A stretch of DNA of 64,000 bases, from assembly GCF_024346715.1 (NCBI RefSeq), contig NZ_AP024852.1, forward strand, positions 186,001-250,000, in the 5' to 3' direction. Numbering within the stretch: position 1 is the stretch's first letter; every line of letters starts with the position of its first letter. A program made the translations under genes and the position numbers. Shown piece after piece: positions 55,512 to 64,000 of this stretch. The notes under the pieces were generated by a model. It ran no database searches, was not told the DNA's origin, and worked only from the letters and a program-made list of their open reading frames with translations. This DNA is from Photobacterium swingsii (GTDB lineage: Bacteria; Pseudomonadota; Gammaproteobacteria; Enterobacterales; Vibrionaceae).

Positions 55512-56975
55512 TTAACAACCTGGGCCACAGTCTAGACAGTGTTTAATCATTTCTGGGCCTAAGTGCAGTTTCGCATTCAGGTCACGCAGTGCTGTACGGA
55601 CACCTTCTTCAATCACTGGGTGGTAGAAAGGCATATCCAGCATTTCAGAAACCGTCATTTTGTTTTGGTGCGCCCATGCTAATAGGTGCGCTAAGTGCTC
55701 TGCGTTTGGCCCCATCATTTCAGCACCTAAGAAACGACCTGTTCCTTGTTCTCCGTACACGTGCAGAATACCTTTGTTTCTTAGCATAACGCGTGAACGG
55801 CCTTGATTTTCAAACGATACTTCACCCGTTGCGAAACAACCACATGTGCCTAAGCGAGTGGTAATTTCTTTGTACGTTTCACCGACCATCGCAATTTGTG
55901 GGTCAGAGAATACTGCTGAAATTTTCGAGCGGCGTAGGCCTGCGCGGATTTCAGGGAAGCGGCCTGCGTTGTCACCAGCGATACGCGCTTGATCAGCAGC
56001 TTCGTGCAGTAGTGGTAATTGGTTACTTGCATCACCCGCAATAAAGATGCTTGGCAGCGATGTTTGTAGTGTGTAGTGGTCTGCTGTTGGTACACCACGC
56101 TCATCAAGTTCTAATGAGGTATTTTCAAGTCCCAGTTTATCTGTATTAGGACGACGACCTGTTGCAGCCAGTACGTATTCAACCTCGATGGTTTCGAGTT
56201 CACCTTGCTTATTGATGAACTGGATTTCAACCATATCTTGGTCGCCAGAGGTAATACGCTTCATGCTTTCGACTTTCACGTCAGCATCTAGGTAGAATTC
56301 TTCGTTGAACGCTTTGTCGGCGTAAGCCATTACTTCAGGATCAGTTACAGGACCCACTTGACCACCTAAACCAAACAGTTTGGTTTCTACGCCTAAGCGG
56401 TGTAGTGATTGACCTAGCTCTAGGCCGATAACGCCTGGGCCAAATACGGCCACGGATTTTGGTAAGTCATCCCAATTAAACACATCATCGTTAATGATGA
56501 GACGATCACCTAGCTCGTTCCACACGCCAGGGTAGGATGGACGAGATCCTGTTGCAATCACGATGCGTGCTGCGTTGATAACGGTGTGGTCATCTACTTG
56601 TAGTGTATTGTCATTTAAGAAAGTCGCGTACCCTGCAATTTTATCTTCAGCTGGGATTTCATCGACACCTTCTAAGACAAAGCCAACGAAGCGATCGCGC
56701 TCGCGTTTTACTCGGTCCATCACTTCGCGGCCGTTGATAACAATTTCGCCTTGTGGGTGGACACCAAAAGCCGGTGCTTTTTCAATGTGGTGAACACTTT
56801 CAGCTGCTGCAATTAACAGCTTAGAGGGCATGCAACCAACACGCGCACAAGTTGTGCCGTAAGGGCCGCCTTCGATCATCACAACGCTATCAGTATGTGC
56901 TTTTGCTGCACGGTAAGCGCCTAAACCTGCTGTACCACCACCGATCACAGCTACATCTACATTTAACGTTTTCAT
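55512..56975 (-). CDS. Pyridine nucleotide-disulfide oxidoreductase (dihydrolipoamide dehydrogenase-like)
   Basis: 487 residues from the ATG at 56975 (MKTLNVDVAVIGGG), with GGAGAG upstream; a start at 56996 would add 7 residues. It has the FAD motif GGGTAGLGAY, the redox-active pair C43/C48 in CARVGCMPSK, an NAD motif FGPGVIGLELGQSL, and the dimer-interface HPVIEE. It is annotated as lipoamide dehydrogenase in vibrios, but it is not near pyruvate dehydrogenase genes. Its tail ends CLDCGPGC (C480, C483, C487), an unusual cysteine-rich end. It is 49 bases after the Prx-Grx hybrid start-to-end order on the same strand, so the two are probably co-transcribed. Confidence 0.85.
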   Translation of the reverse strand: MKTLNVDVAVIGGGTAGLGAYRAAKAHTDSVVMIEGGPYGTTCARVGCMPSKLLIAAAESVHHIEKAPAFGVHPQGEIVINGREVMDRVKRERDRFVGFVLEGVDEIPAEDKIAGYATFLNDNTLQVDDHTVINAARIVIATGSRPSYPGVWNELGDRLIINDDVFNWDDLPKSVAVFGPGVIGLELGQSLHRLGVETKLFGLGGQVGPVTDPEVMAYADKAFNEEFYLDADVKVESMKRITSGDQDMVEIQFINKQGELETIEVEYVLAATGRRPNTDKLGLENTSLELDERGVPTADHYTLQTSLPSIFIAGDASNQLPLLHEAADQARIAGDNAGRFPEIRAGLRRSKISAVFSDPQIAMVGETYKEITTRLGTCGCFATGEVSFENQGRSRVMLRNKGILHVYGEQGTGRFLGAEMMGPNAEHLAHLLAWAHQNKMTVSEMLDMPFYHPVIEEGVRTALRDLNAKLHLGPEMIKHCLDCGPGC

Positions 56976-57045
56976 TGTTTCTCTCCACATCCACACGGTT
57001 GGTGGGGCTGGGCCCCACCTGTTGTTATCTGTTTTTCTGTATTGC

Positions 57046-57777
57046 TTATTTGTTTAGGAAGATTTCTAGTTCTTCGCTACCACCGATGTGCTTACCGCCG
57101 ATGAAGACTTGTGGCACTGTTGTGCGGCCGCTAATTGCACGTAGGCTAACGGTTGTTGCATCTTTGCCTAACACCACTTCTTCGTACTGTAGGCCTTCAT
57201 CAATTAGGCTCTGTTTGGCTTTCGCACAGAAAGGACAACCTGGTTTAGTGAACACTGTGATTGATGCTTGCTCTTTGTGTTCTGGTGCAATGTAGTTCAG
57301 CATAGTGTCTGCATCAGAAACTTTGAACGGGTCGCCTGGTTCGTCGTTTTCGATGAACATTTTCTCAACCACACCGTTTTTCACTAGCATGCTGTAACGC
57401 CATGAACGCTTACCAAAGCCTAGGTCATTTTTGTCAACTAGCATGCCCATGCCGTCAGTGAAGTCACCGTTACCATCAGGAATGAAAGTAATGTTTTCTG
57501 CTTCTTGGTCTGCTTTCCATGCGTTCATTACAAAGGTGTCATTCACTGATACGCAAAGAATGTCATCAACGCCGTTTTCAGCAAAGACTGATGCTAGCTC
57601 GTTGTAACGTGGAAGGTGGCTAGAAGAACATGTTGGTGTGAATGCGCCTGGTAGGCTGAATACAATCACAGTTTTATTAGCGAATAGCTCTTCAGTTGTT
57701 ACGTTAACCCATTGGTCGCCTTGGCGAGTTGGGAAAGTAACTTGTGGAATAGCCTGACCTTCTTTAGATGCGAACAT
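57046..57777 (-). CDS. Peroxiredoxin-glutaredoxin hybrid (glutathione-dependent peroxidase)
   Basis: 243 residues. Residues 1-160 are a Prx5-type peroxiredoxin with the peroxidatic cysteine C50 in [14 protein letters not shown]. Residues 172-243 are a glutaredoxin with C181 and C184 in [10 protein letters not shown]. In known hybrids (Haemophilus, Vibrio) the glutaredoxin domain regenerates the Prx domain with glutathione, so hydrogen peroxide and organic peroxides are reduced without a separate thioredoxin. The gene is divergent from oxyR, with an OxyR site between them. Confidence 0.96.
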   Translation of the reverse strand: MFASKEGQAIPQVTFPTRQGDQWVNVTTEELFANKTVIVFSLPGAFTPTCSSSHLPRYNELASVFAENGVDDILCVSVNDTFVMNAWKADQEAENITFIPDGNGDFTDGMGMLVDKNDLGFGKRSWRYSMLVKNGVVEKMFIENDEPGDPFKVSDADTMLNYIAPEHKEQASITVFTKPGCPFCAKAKQSLIDEGLQYEEVVLGKDATTVSLRAISGRTTVPQVFIGGKHIGGSEELEIFLNK

Positions 57778-57896
57778 AATAAATTCCTCGATTAATTCGG
57801 TATTTGTTTGTTTGGATTGTTTAGTGCAACCGGAAGCTTGTTTGTTTTGTTCCCTGTTGATGTAGCTATTATGTGTTTATCGACTTGATAGTTCTA

Positions 57897-57933
57897 ACTG
57901 TTTGAAGCTATAGTTTCGATAGTTTTCATCTAT
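57897..57933. promoter_or_regulatory. OxyR binding site between the Prx-Grx gene and oxyR
   Basis: Four tetramers at exact 7-base spacing: ACTG, CTAT, ATAG, CTAT (57897, 57908, 57919, 57930). The right half ATAG-TTTTCAT-CTAT fits ATAG-nTnnnAn-CTAT perfectly, and the left half keeps T and A at the inner positions. Only the outermost tetramer is weak. It lies 25 bases before the oxyR ATG. Confidence 0.8.
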
Positions 57934-57957
57934 CAAACTGTGAGCTAAGGTGGCTTT

Positions 57958-58857
57958 ATGAATATTCGTGATTTGGAATACTTAGTGGCACTCTCTGAAC
58001 ATCTGCATTTTCGCAAAGCAGCGGAAGCGTGTTTTGTTAGTCAGCCAACGTTAAGTGCCCAAATTCGTAAGCTCGAAGATGAGTTAGGTGTATCACTGTT
58101 AGAGCGTACCAGCCGGCGTGTGTTGTTTACTGATGCTGGACTTAAGTTAGTAGAGCAAGCCCAGAAGGTACTACTAGAAGTTAAAATCTTGAGTGAACTT
58201 GCCAGTCAGCAAGGCGACAGCATGGCTGGGCCACTGCATGTGGGTTTTATCCCAACGGTTGGGCCTTATTTATTGCCGAAGGTTATTCCATTACTTAAAG
58301 AAGCCTTTCCTCAACTTGAACTCTTTTTGCATGAAGCGCAGACCCACCAGCTAGTTGAACAATTAGAAACAGGTAAGCTCGATTGCATTATTTTAGCTGC
58401 CGTCAAAGAGACAGAGGCCTTTGTTGAATTGCCGTTGTACGATGAGCCTATGGTGCTGGCGGTACCTGAGCAACACGATTGGGCCAAGCAGCCCGAACTC
58501 TCTATGCTTGCGTTGAATGGTGAAACCTTATTGATGTTGGGTGACGGCCACTGTTTGCGTGATCAAGCGATGGGTTTTTGTTTTGCGGCGGGAGCCAATG
58601 AAGACGGCAGCTTTAAAGCGACCAGTTTAGAGACGCTTCGCAATATGGTAGCAGCGGGCAGTGGGATCACCTTATTGCCTAAGCTCGCAACACCCAAAGA
58701 AACGGTACGCGATGGCGTGAGTTACATTAAATTGAATGAACCCGAACCGACACGCTTGATCACACTCGCGTATCGTCCTGGTTCGCCGCTGCGAGGTCGC
58801 TATGAAAAGATAGCGCAATCAATCAACACACATATGTGTGCTTTGCTGCAAGCGTAA
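57958..58857 (+). CDS. oxyR: Hydrogen-peroxide-sensing regulator OxyR
   Basis: 299 residues. LysR family: an N-terminal winged helix (MNIRDLEYLVALSEHLHFRKAAE) and a two-lobed regulatory domain. The peroxide-sensing cysteines C199 and C208 (GDGHCLRDQAMGFCFAAG) are at the same positions as in E. coli and form the switching disulfide. The OxyR site immediately upstream suggests autoregulation and control of the divergent peroxidase gene. Confidence 0.97.
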   Translation: MNIRDLEYLVALSEHLHFRKAAEACFVSQPTLSAQIRKLEDELGVSLLERTSRRVLFTDAGLKLVEQAQKVLLEVKILSELASQQGDSMAGPLHVGFIPTVGPYLLPKVIPLLKEAFPQLELFLHEAQTHQLVEQLETGKLDCIILAAVKETEAFVELPLYDEPMVLAVPEQHDWAKQPELSMLALNGETLLMLGDGHCLRDQAMGFCFAAGANEDGSFKATSLETLRNMVAAGSGITLLPKLATPKETVRDGVSYIKLNEPEPTRLITLAYRPGSPLRGRYEKIAQSINTHMCALLQA

Positions 58858-58927
58858 GCCTGAAGATAGAAAGGGAATTATCGACCTTTTACCGATATGA
58901 CGGTAGTTAGGGTGGGTCAGCCGATAC

Positions 58928-58953
58928 AAAAAGAGCGCCATTAGGCGCTCTTT
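58928..58953. terminator. Terminator between oxyR and mrcA
   Basis: AAAGAGCGCC, loop ATTA, GGCGCTCTTT. The T-run is better on the minus strand (mrcA) but both genes can use it. Confidence 0.9.
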
Positions 58954-58973
58954 ACTTATTGGTTAGTTTACGA

Positions 58974-61511
58974 TTAGAACAGCTCTTCGTCGCCACCAGA
59001 TTCAAATACACTGCCTGCACTGCTTTGCGAAACGTATTCTTTCGGTTCAGTGCCGCGTTTGAAATATTCAAACATTGAGGTGTAATCGGTTTTTTGAGTC
59101 AGCAAGCCTGAATCACGATCGATACGAACACGGACAATATCTGACGGTACTTGTTTACGTTGCTGCGGCACATCTTCCAGTGCAACCTTCATGAAGTTAA
59201 CCCAAGCTGGTTGCGCTGTTTTTGCCCCCGCTTCACCACCAGAGATCTGCTCTTTACCGAGGTTGTTATTCCATGAGGCTTTGCCTAACTCACGGCTGTG
59301 GTCATCAAAGCCAACCCAAGCTGTGGCCACAATATTAGGGCCAAAGCCTGAGTACCATGCATCTTTAGAGCCGTTAGTGGTACCTGTTTTTCCACCAATG
59401 TCGCGGCGTTTTAATACCTGACCACGCCACCCCGTGCCGTTCCAACCGCTCCCGTGCTTCCAGCTGCCGCCACCCCAAATGTTACTTTCCATCATTTCGC
59501 GAACAAGGAAAGCATTCTGCTCTGAGATCACTTGCGGTGCATAATGAACAGCTTGTTTGTCGTGTGGAAGGGCGTCGTCACTTGTGCCCAATGATTCTTC
59601 GCTGATCGTTATGTCATTGACGAACGCGCTTTGCGTTTGCGCTTTCTGACCGTTTTGCTGTTGGCATTCACTGTTACACACTACGCTCGGGTTAGCCTGG
59701 AAGACTAAGTTGCCATAAGGGTCTTCAACCCGCTCGATGAAATAAGGCTCAACATAGTAGCCCCCGTTAGCAAAGACAGAGAAGCCCTGTGCCATTTCTA
59801 GCGGTGTCAGGCTGCCAGCACCCAGAGCGATCGCTTCTGCGCGTGGGATTTCTTCGCGTTTAAAGCCAAAGCGGGTTAAGTAGCTGATTGACTCATCCAA
59901 ACCCACACTACGTAAGACACGTACTGCCATGACGTTTTTAGACTGAGCCAAACCAAGGCGTAAACGGGTAGGACCGTTGTAGGTTGGTGGTGAATTTTTT
60001 GGACGCCACGCGGTACCTTGGCTTTCATCCCAACGGTTAATTGGAGCATCGTTTACCAGCGTTGCGAGCGTCATGCCGTTATCCAATGCCGCTGAATAGA
60101 TGAATGGCTTGATACTCGAACCTACTTGACGAACAGATTGGGTCGCACGGTTGAACTTACTATGCACAAAGTTAAAGCCACCAATCATGGCTTGCACGGC
60201 GCCGTTTTGCGGTGAGACTGCAATAAAGGCAGTATTCGCATCAGGTACTTGGCTTAGTACCCAGCTGTCTTCTTTTTGTTGCACCCATACCTGTTGGCCT
60301 GCTTTTAATATGTCGCTGGCTTTTTTCGGTGCAGGGCCTTGGCGAGTATCTGTCTTAAACGCACGTGCCCATTTCATCCCATCCCATTCAAGGGTGATAG
60401 TTTCACCTTTACCGACTATGGCTTGGGCGGTTTTGTCGCTTACGGAAGTGATCACTGCCGCTCGAAGTTGACCATAGCTTGGTTGCTTCGCAAGGTGTGC
60501 TTTGATCTTGGTGTTATCCCATGCTTGGCCATTGCCTTGCCATAGTGTTGCGACGGCGCCACGGTAGCCATGACGTTGATCGTAGCTTAGTAGGTTCTCA
60601 ATCGCTGCTTGCTGGGCTGCACGTTGTAGCTTAGCGTTCACAGTCGTGTAAATGCGCATGCCTGAGGTATAAGCATCTTCACCGTAACGTTCCACCATCC
60701 ATGCACGAGCACGTTCAGCAAAATACGGTGCACTTAGCTCAATTTCAGCACCGTGGTAGCGTGAAATAATGGCTTCAGAGCGCGCTTGATCAAATTCAGA
60801 CTGGCTGATGTAGCGTTCATCCAGCATACGGCGCAACACCACATTACGACGGTGGGTTGAGCGATCCAGCGAATAAATCGGGTTCATGGTTGATGGGGCT
60901 TTCGGTAAGCCTGCAATGACGGCTATTTCGCTCAAGGTCAGTTGATTAACCTCTTTGCCAAAATACACCTGTGCTGCAGCGCCCACGCCATAAGCGCGAT
61001 AACCAAGGTAAATTTTGTTCAAGTAAAGCTCAAGAATCTCATCTTTTGTTAGCAATTGCTCAATGTGAATTGCAATGAAAATCTCTTTAATCTTACGCAT
61101 GATCTTCTTCTCATTGGAGAGGAAGAAGTTACGCGCAAGCTGTTGAGTAATGGTACTTGCCCCTTGCTTGGCCGAGCCTGACGTTGCAACAACAAAAGCT
61201 GCACGCGCAATACCGATAGGGTCAATCCCCGGGTGCTCGTAATAGCGACTGTCTTCTGTTGCAATGAATGCATTGAGCATTTGTGGTGGAATGTCTTTCA
61301 ATGCCAGAGGGATTCGGCGCTTTTCACCAAACTGCGAGATCAACTGACCATCCGCACTAAACACCTGCATCGGGGTTTGTAGTTCGACATTCTTTAATGT
61401 AGCTACATCAGGTAATTCCGGTTTTACGTATAGATAAAAACCGAAAATTGTACCGACTCCAAGAATTATGCAAATTAATGCAAGTATTAGTAATCGCTTT
61501 ATGAACTTCAC
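58974..61511 (-). CDS. mrcA: Penicillin-binding protein 1A
   Basis: 845 residues. PBP1A is a bifunctional class A PBP that polymerises and crosslinks peptidoglycan in the cell elongation machinery. It has a short cytoplasmic N-terminus, a TM helix (about 7-27), a GT51 glycosyltransferase with the catalytic E86 in ATEDSRYYEHPG, an OB-like insert, and a transpeptidase with SSIKPF (active serine near residue 464) and KTGTTNG (near 707). It is divergent from pilM, as in many gammaproteobacteria. Confidence 0.97.
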   Translation of the reverse strand: MKFIKRLLILALICIILGVGTIFGFYLYVKPELPDVATLKNVELQTPMQVFSADGQLISQFGEKRRIPLALKDIPPQMLNAFIATEDSRYYEHPGIDPIGIARAAFVVATSGSAKQGASTITQQLARNFFLSNEKKIMRKIKEIFIAIHIEQLLTKDEILELYLNKIYLGYRAYGVGAAAQVYFGKEVNQLTLSEIAVIAGLPKAPSTMNPIYSLDRSTHRRNVVLRRMLDERYISQSEFDQARSEAIISRYHGAEIELSAPYFAERARAWMVERYGEDAYTSGMRIYTTVNAKLQRAAQQAAIENLLSYDQRHGYRGAVATLWQGNGQAWDNTKIKAHLAKQPSYGQLRAAVITSVSDKTAQAIVGKGETITLEWDGMKWARAFKTDTRQGPAPKKASDILKAGQQVWVQQKEDSWVLSQVPDANTAFIAVSPQNGAVQAMIGGFNFVHSKFNRATQSVRQVGSSIKPFIYSAALDNGMTLATLVNDAPINRWDESQGTAWRPKNSPPTYNGPTRLRLGLAQSKNVMAVRVLRSVGLDESISYLTRFGFKREEIPRAEAIALGAGSLTPLEMAQGFSVFANGGYYVEPYFIERVEDPYGNLVFQANPSVVCNSECQQQNGQKAQTQSAFVNDITISEESLGTSDDALPHDKQAVHYAPQVISEQNAFLVREMMESNIWGGGSWKHGSGWNGTGWRGQVLKRRDIGGKTGTTNGSKDAWYSGFGPNIVATAWVGFDDHSRELGKASWNNNLGKEQISGGEAGAKTAQPAWVNFMKVALEDVPQQRKQVPSDIVRVRIDRDSGLLTQKTDYTSMFEYFKRGTEPKEYVSQSSAGSVFESGGDEELF

Positions 61512-61651
61512 TTGAGATTTCCCGTTACGCCATCATTCGACCGTTCAATATCTTACAACCGATAGTATAAAGATAACTTCATGAAAATTAATGCCATCGA
61601 TGGCGTTATTTGAATTTATTTGCTTTTTCACTATCAGGAGCATAGCACGGT

Positions 61652-62668
61652 ATGTTTCATAACCCTTTCAGCGTTGGTATTGATATTGGGCATCATAGTG
61701 TCAAAGCGGTGGCATTAGCCCAGAAAAAAGAAAGTGTTGAGCTGGCTGCTTTTGCTGAGGTTGTCCTGCCACCTTTGGTGATCAACGAGCAGCATAACGT
61801 GAATGCGGAGCACTTGTTGTCAGCGATGCGTCAAATCAAAAAGCAATTACCACGCACTGCGAGACACGTCGCATTAGGGCTGCCAGACAGTGCAGTCATT
61901 AGCAAAATAATTCAGTTAGACACAAACTTGAACAATGATGAGCTGGAATTTGCAGTAGCACAAGCTATCGGCTCTTCATCGCCTTTTCCGCTTGAGGAGT
62001 TGCGTTTAGATTTTTTTCCACTTGATGGTGCGGAAATGGCACCAGCCCTCGCGACACTCCCTTACCAAGTGTTTGCCTCCCGTAAAGAGACAATTGATAA
62101 CCGTGTCGCAGTGCTGAGCAAAGCTGGGATGAAAGCGACCGTCATGGAATTACAAACTCATGCCTTGTTATGGCTGGCCAATCATTGTCGAGAGGCTGAG
62201 CGGTTAGAAGGGATTTATGGTGTTATTGATATTGGTCAGCATCATACCGAGTTCTGCGTTGATCCCCCCGATAGCATGGCTTTTCATCGTGAAATAGCGT
62301 TTGGTTCCTCATCGTTTGAAAATGGAGCACCGGGGCGGTATGCCGATGACAATATGATGGTATTTCCTGCGACGGATACCAGTGATGCAGAACGTTTTAC
62401 GCAGCAACTGGCTGATCAATTACGTCGCCAAATCCAGCTTTATCACTCGACGCATCCGCGTTTTCCTCTTGCGGGGTTGTGGTTATGTGGTGGTTGCCAG
62501 TCACAAATATTGGAAGAAGTATTAGCCCGAATGCTAAACCTTGATATCCGCTGGTTGAATCCCTTTCAGCGTTTTGCTGTGGGTCGCAAGTTAGTACTTG
62601 AGCCGCAACGGCAGTATTGCCAGTTTGGGGTGGCGACAGGGTTGGCACTACGGGGTGCCTTACGATGA
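61652..62668 (+). CDS. pilM: Type IV pilus assembly protein PilM
   Basis: 338 residues. PilM is a cytoplasmic actin-like ATPase-fold protein that binds the N-terminus of PilN and links the pilus motor to the inner-membrane alignment complex. The N-terminus VGIDIGHHSVKAVALAQK is the actin-like phosphate-1 loop, and GVIDIGQHHTEFCV is the phosphate-2 loop. Its last codons overlap the pilN start (ATGA), so it begins a tightly coupled pilMNOP set. Confidence 0.95.
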   Translation: MFHNPFSVGIDIGHHSVKAVALAQKKESVELAAFAEVVLPPLVINEQHNVNAEHLLSAMRQIKKQLPRTARHVALGLPDSAVISKIIQLDTNLNNDELEFAVAQAIGSSSPFPLEELRLDFFPLDGAEMAPALATLPYQVFASRKETIDNRVAVLSKAGMKATVMELQTHALLWLANHCREAERLEGIYGVIDIGQHHTEFCVDPPDSMAFHREIAFGSSSFENGAPGRYADDNMMVFPATDTSDAERFTQQLADQLRRQIQLYHSTHPRFPLAGLWLCGGCQSQILEEVLARMLNLDIRWLNPFQRFAVGRKLVLEPQRQYCQFGVATGLALRGALR

Positions 62669-63270
62669 TTAAGCAAATCAACTTATTGCCTTGGCGTGAG
62701 CAGCAAAGGTTACAGCACAAGAAACGCTTCATTGGCGGCATAGTGAGTACCTTGCTGCTGGTGCTTTTTGTCCAGATTGGCGTTGCTCAATATTTTCTTG
62801 AGCAGCACAACATTCAGCGAGCACGTAACCAAACGCTGCATCAAGAGATCGCCGTATTAGAACATCGCCTAAGTATTTTGCCTGAGTTAGATCGACAGCG
62901 TGATGCGCTTAATAAACGGTTACATGTGATTGCCGATATTCAACGAGAGCGAAATCGAGTCACGCGTTTATTCAGTGTATTGCCTGGGCTTATCCCGCAA
63001 GGGGTGTATTTAGAGTCTTTGGTATTGAACAACAACACGGTTGATTTACACGGTTTTGGGGATTCTAACGGCCGTTTGGCAACGTTTTTGGGCAATATTG
63101 AAAGAACCATCTGGCTTAACGATGTGGCGATGCACTCGATCGTGGCAACAAAAGGGGAAGCCCAGCAGGACCTTACTCGGTTTAATGCGTCATTTTCGAT
63201 GTTAGCGCGTGGGGCGATGAAGCAAACCGAGGTTTCCTCAACAGATCAGCTTGTCAGGAGAAGACAATGA
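62665..63270 (+). CDS. pilN: Type IV pilus assembly protein PilN
   Basis: 201 residues from the ATG at 62665 (MIKQINLLPWREQQRLQHKK), which overlaps the pilM stop by 4 bases; the longer frame is rejected. The INLLPWR motif is the conserved cytoplasmic peptide that binds PilM. A TM helix follows (about 23-42), then a coiled coil and a periplasmic ferredoxin-like domain that pairs with PilO. Confidence 0.95.
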   Translation: MIKQINLLPWREQQRLQHKKRFIGGIVSTLLLVLFVQIGVAQYFLEQHNIQRARNQTLHQEIAVLEHRLSILPELDRQRDALNKRLHVIADIQRERNRVTRLFSVLPGLIPQGVYLESLVLNNNTVDLHGFGDSNGRLATFLGNIERTIWLNDVAMHSIVATKGEAQQDLTRFNASFSMLARGAMKQTEVSSTDQLVRRRQ

Positions 63271-63881
63271 GTCAGTGGCAAGATCTTGAGCTGGATGAAA
63301 TTGTAGACTGGCCGTTTGCACCTCAGTGCGTGGTCTTGGTTTTGATTGCCGCTTTACTGTCGGGTGGTGGCTATTGGTATTGGCAACAGCCTCTCAACCA
63401 AGAGCTTGAACGGCTAAAGCAAACCGAAATGGAACTGCGTCATAAAATCAGTAATCGTACCGCGCAGGTGGCTGCATTACCTAAGATGCAGGCACAAGTC
63501 GAAGAACTAAATCGGCGTTATCAACAAGTCATTAAGCAACTGCCGGAAGAAGATGAACTCGCGAGTTTCTTAGCGGGCGTGAATGATGTTGGAGTTCGAA
63601 ATGGGCTTGAGTTCCAGCGTATTGAATGGGCTCCCATTCGTGAAGACAAGTGGTACTACGAACTCCCCATCAATATGGAAGTGACAGGTAATTACCAACA
63701 GATGGGGCGTTTTGCCTCCTCGGTAGCCAAGCTGTCTCGGATTGTGACGCTAAAAGATATCGACTTGTCGGTTGTGTCATTGACCCCGAATGAAGAAGTT
63801 TTATCTCTAAAAGTATCAGCAAGTACCTATCGTTTTAAGCCGCCGACAGAGAATAATGAAGACGAAAAGGGGCAGCCGTAA
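63267..63881 (+). CDS. pilO: Type IV pilus assembly protein PilO
   Basis: 204 residues. It starts with an ATGA overlap with pilN. It has a short cytoplasmic tail (MSQWQDLELDEIVDWP), a TM helix (about 20-41), a coiled coil, and a periplasmic ferredoxin-like domain with GLEFQRIEWAP and INMEVTGNYQQMGRF. It forms the inner-membrane alignment complex with PilN and PilP. Confidence 0.94.
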   Translation: MSQWQDLELDEIVDWPFAPQCVVLVLIAALLSGGGYWYWQQPLNQELERLKQTEMELRHKISNRTAQVAALPKMQAQVEELNRRYQQVIKQLPEEDELASFLAGVNDVGVRNGLEFQRIEWAPIREDKWYYELPINMEVTGNYQQMGRFASSVAKLSRIVTLKDIDLSVVSLTPNEEVLSLKVSASTYRFKPPTENNEDEKGQP

Positions 63882-64000
63882 TGAAAAAAGGATTGCTTTA
63901 CGCATCAATCGCTTGGTTGTTGATTGGCTGTCGTGCGAATACCGATTCCATAGATCAATTTATCACTGATGCCCACATTCACGCCAAGATCCAAGTTGAA
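63881..64000 (+). CDS. pilP: Type IV pilus lipoprotein PilP (partial, N-terminus only)
   Basis: The ATG at 63881 overlaps the pilO stop (TAATG). Forty codons are visible before the window ends. The sequence MKKGLLYASIAWLLIGC is a lipoprotein signal peptide with a lipobox ending in Cys17, and DSIDQFITDAH follows. Length and C-terminal domain cannot be seen. PilP links the PilNO complex to the PilQ secretin. Confidence 0.9.
   Translation, partial: MKKGLLYASIAWLLIGCRANTDSIDQFITDAHIHAKIQVE

Overview
The window is a stretch of chromosome from a marine gammaproteobacterium of the family Vibrionaceae, most like Photobacterium or Vibrio. The evidence is an AphA-type quorum-sensing regulator, an ArgH-acetyltransferase fusion, a peroxiredoxin-glutaredoxin hybrid, a pilMNO(P) cluster, and gene orders shared with Vibrio and Escherichia coli (gpsA/secB/yibN; priA-cytR-ftsN-hslVU-menA-rraA-zapB-glpFKX; metJ-metBL-metF). 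It is almost entirely housekeeping DNA. I see no rRNA, tRNA, insertion sequence, prophage or CRISPR array. Genus and species cannot be fixed from the sequence alone.

Layout. 1-3.8 kb: lipopolysaccharide genes (a glycosyltransferase cut by the window edge, an LpxM-type acyltransferase, hldD) and a TetR regulator. 3.8-7.3 kb: gpmI-envC-yibQ. 7.7-11.4 kb: rhodanese, secB, gpsA, cysE and convergent trmL. 11.5-14.3 kb: CpxA/CpxR with divergent CpxP and a good CpxR operator. 14.8-20.6 kb: pfkA, tpiA, a CHMI-like isomerase, a DUF3135 protein, fpr, a SufR-like regulator and glpX. 20.8-28.5 kb: a small membrane protein, glpK, glpF, zapB, rraA, menA, hslU and hslV. 28.6-34.9 kb: ftsN, cytR, priA, rpmE and a malic enzyme. 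35-40 kb: an apparently accessory block with a Ca2+-ATPase-like P-type pump, a cation/proton antiporter and a coupled 26-residue membrane peptide. 40-45.6 kb: metJ, metBL and metF with MetJ operators. 45.7-49.3 kb: aphA and ppc. 49.6-55 kb: the argCBGH(A) operon. 55-58.9 kb: DUF3624 protein, a flavin disulfide reductase, the Prx-Grx hybrid and oxyR with a clear OxyR site. 59-64 kb: mrcA divergent from pilMNO and the start of pilP.

How they work together: glycerol uptake (GlpF), phosphorylation (GlpK) and gluconeogenesis (GlpX, TpiA) sit near glycolytic PfkA and GpmI. The met and arg blocks are biosynthetic regulons with visible operators. OxyR faces the thiol-peroxidase pair that it probably controls. 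Several envelope systems (Cpx, EnvC, FtsN, PBP1A, LPS) are also present.

The most interesting signals are in leaders and gaps. A 15-codon ORF ending Arg-Arg-Arg-stop lies upstream of argC, within mutually exclusive hairpins. The pfkA leader folds into a compact three-way junction with a competing upstream hairpin. A possible sRNA lies between zapB and glpF. Three unannotated small membrane ORFs are supported by ribosome-binding sites. argE and argF are absent from the arg cluster.
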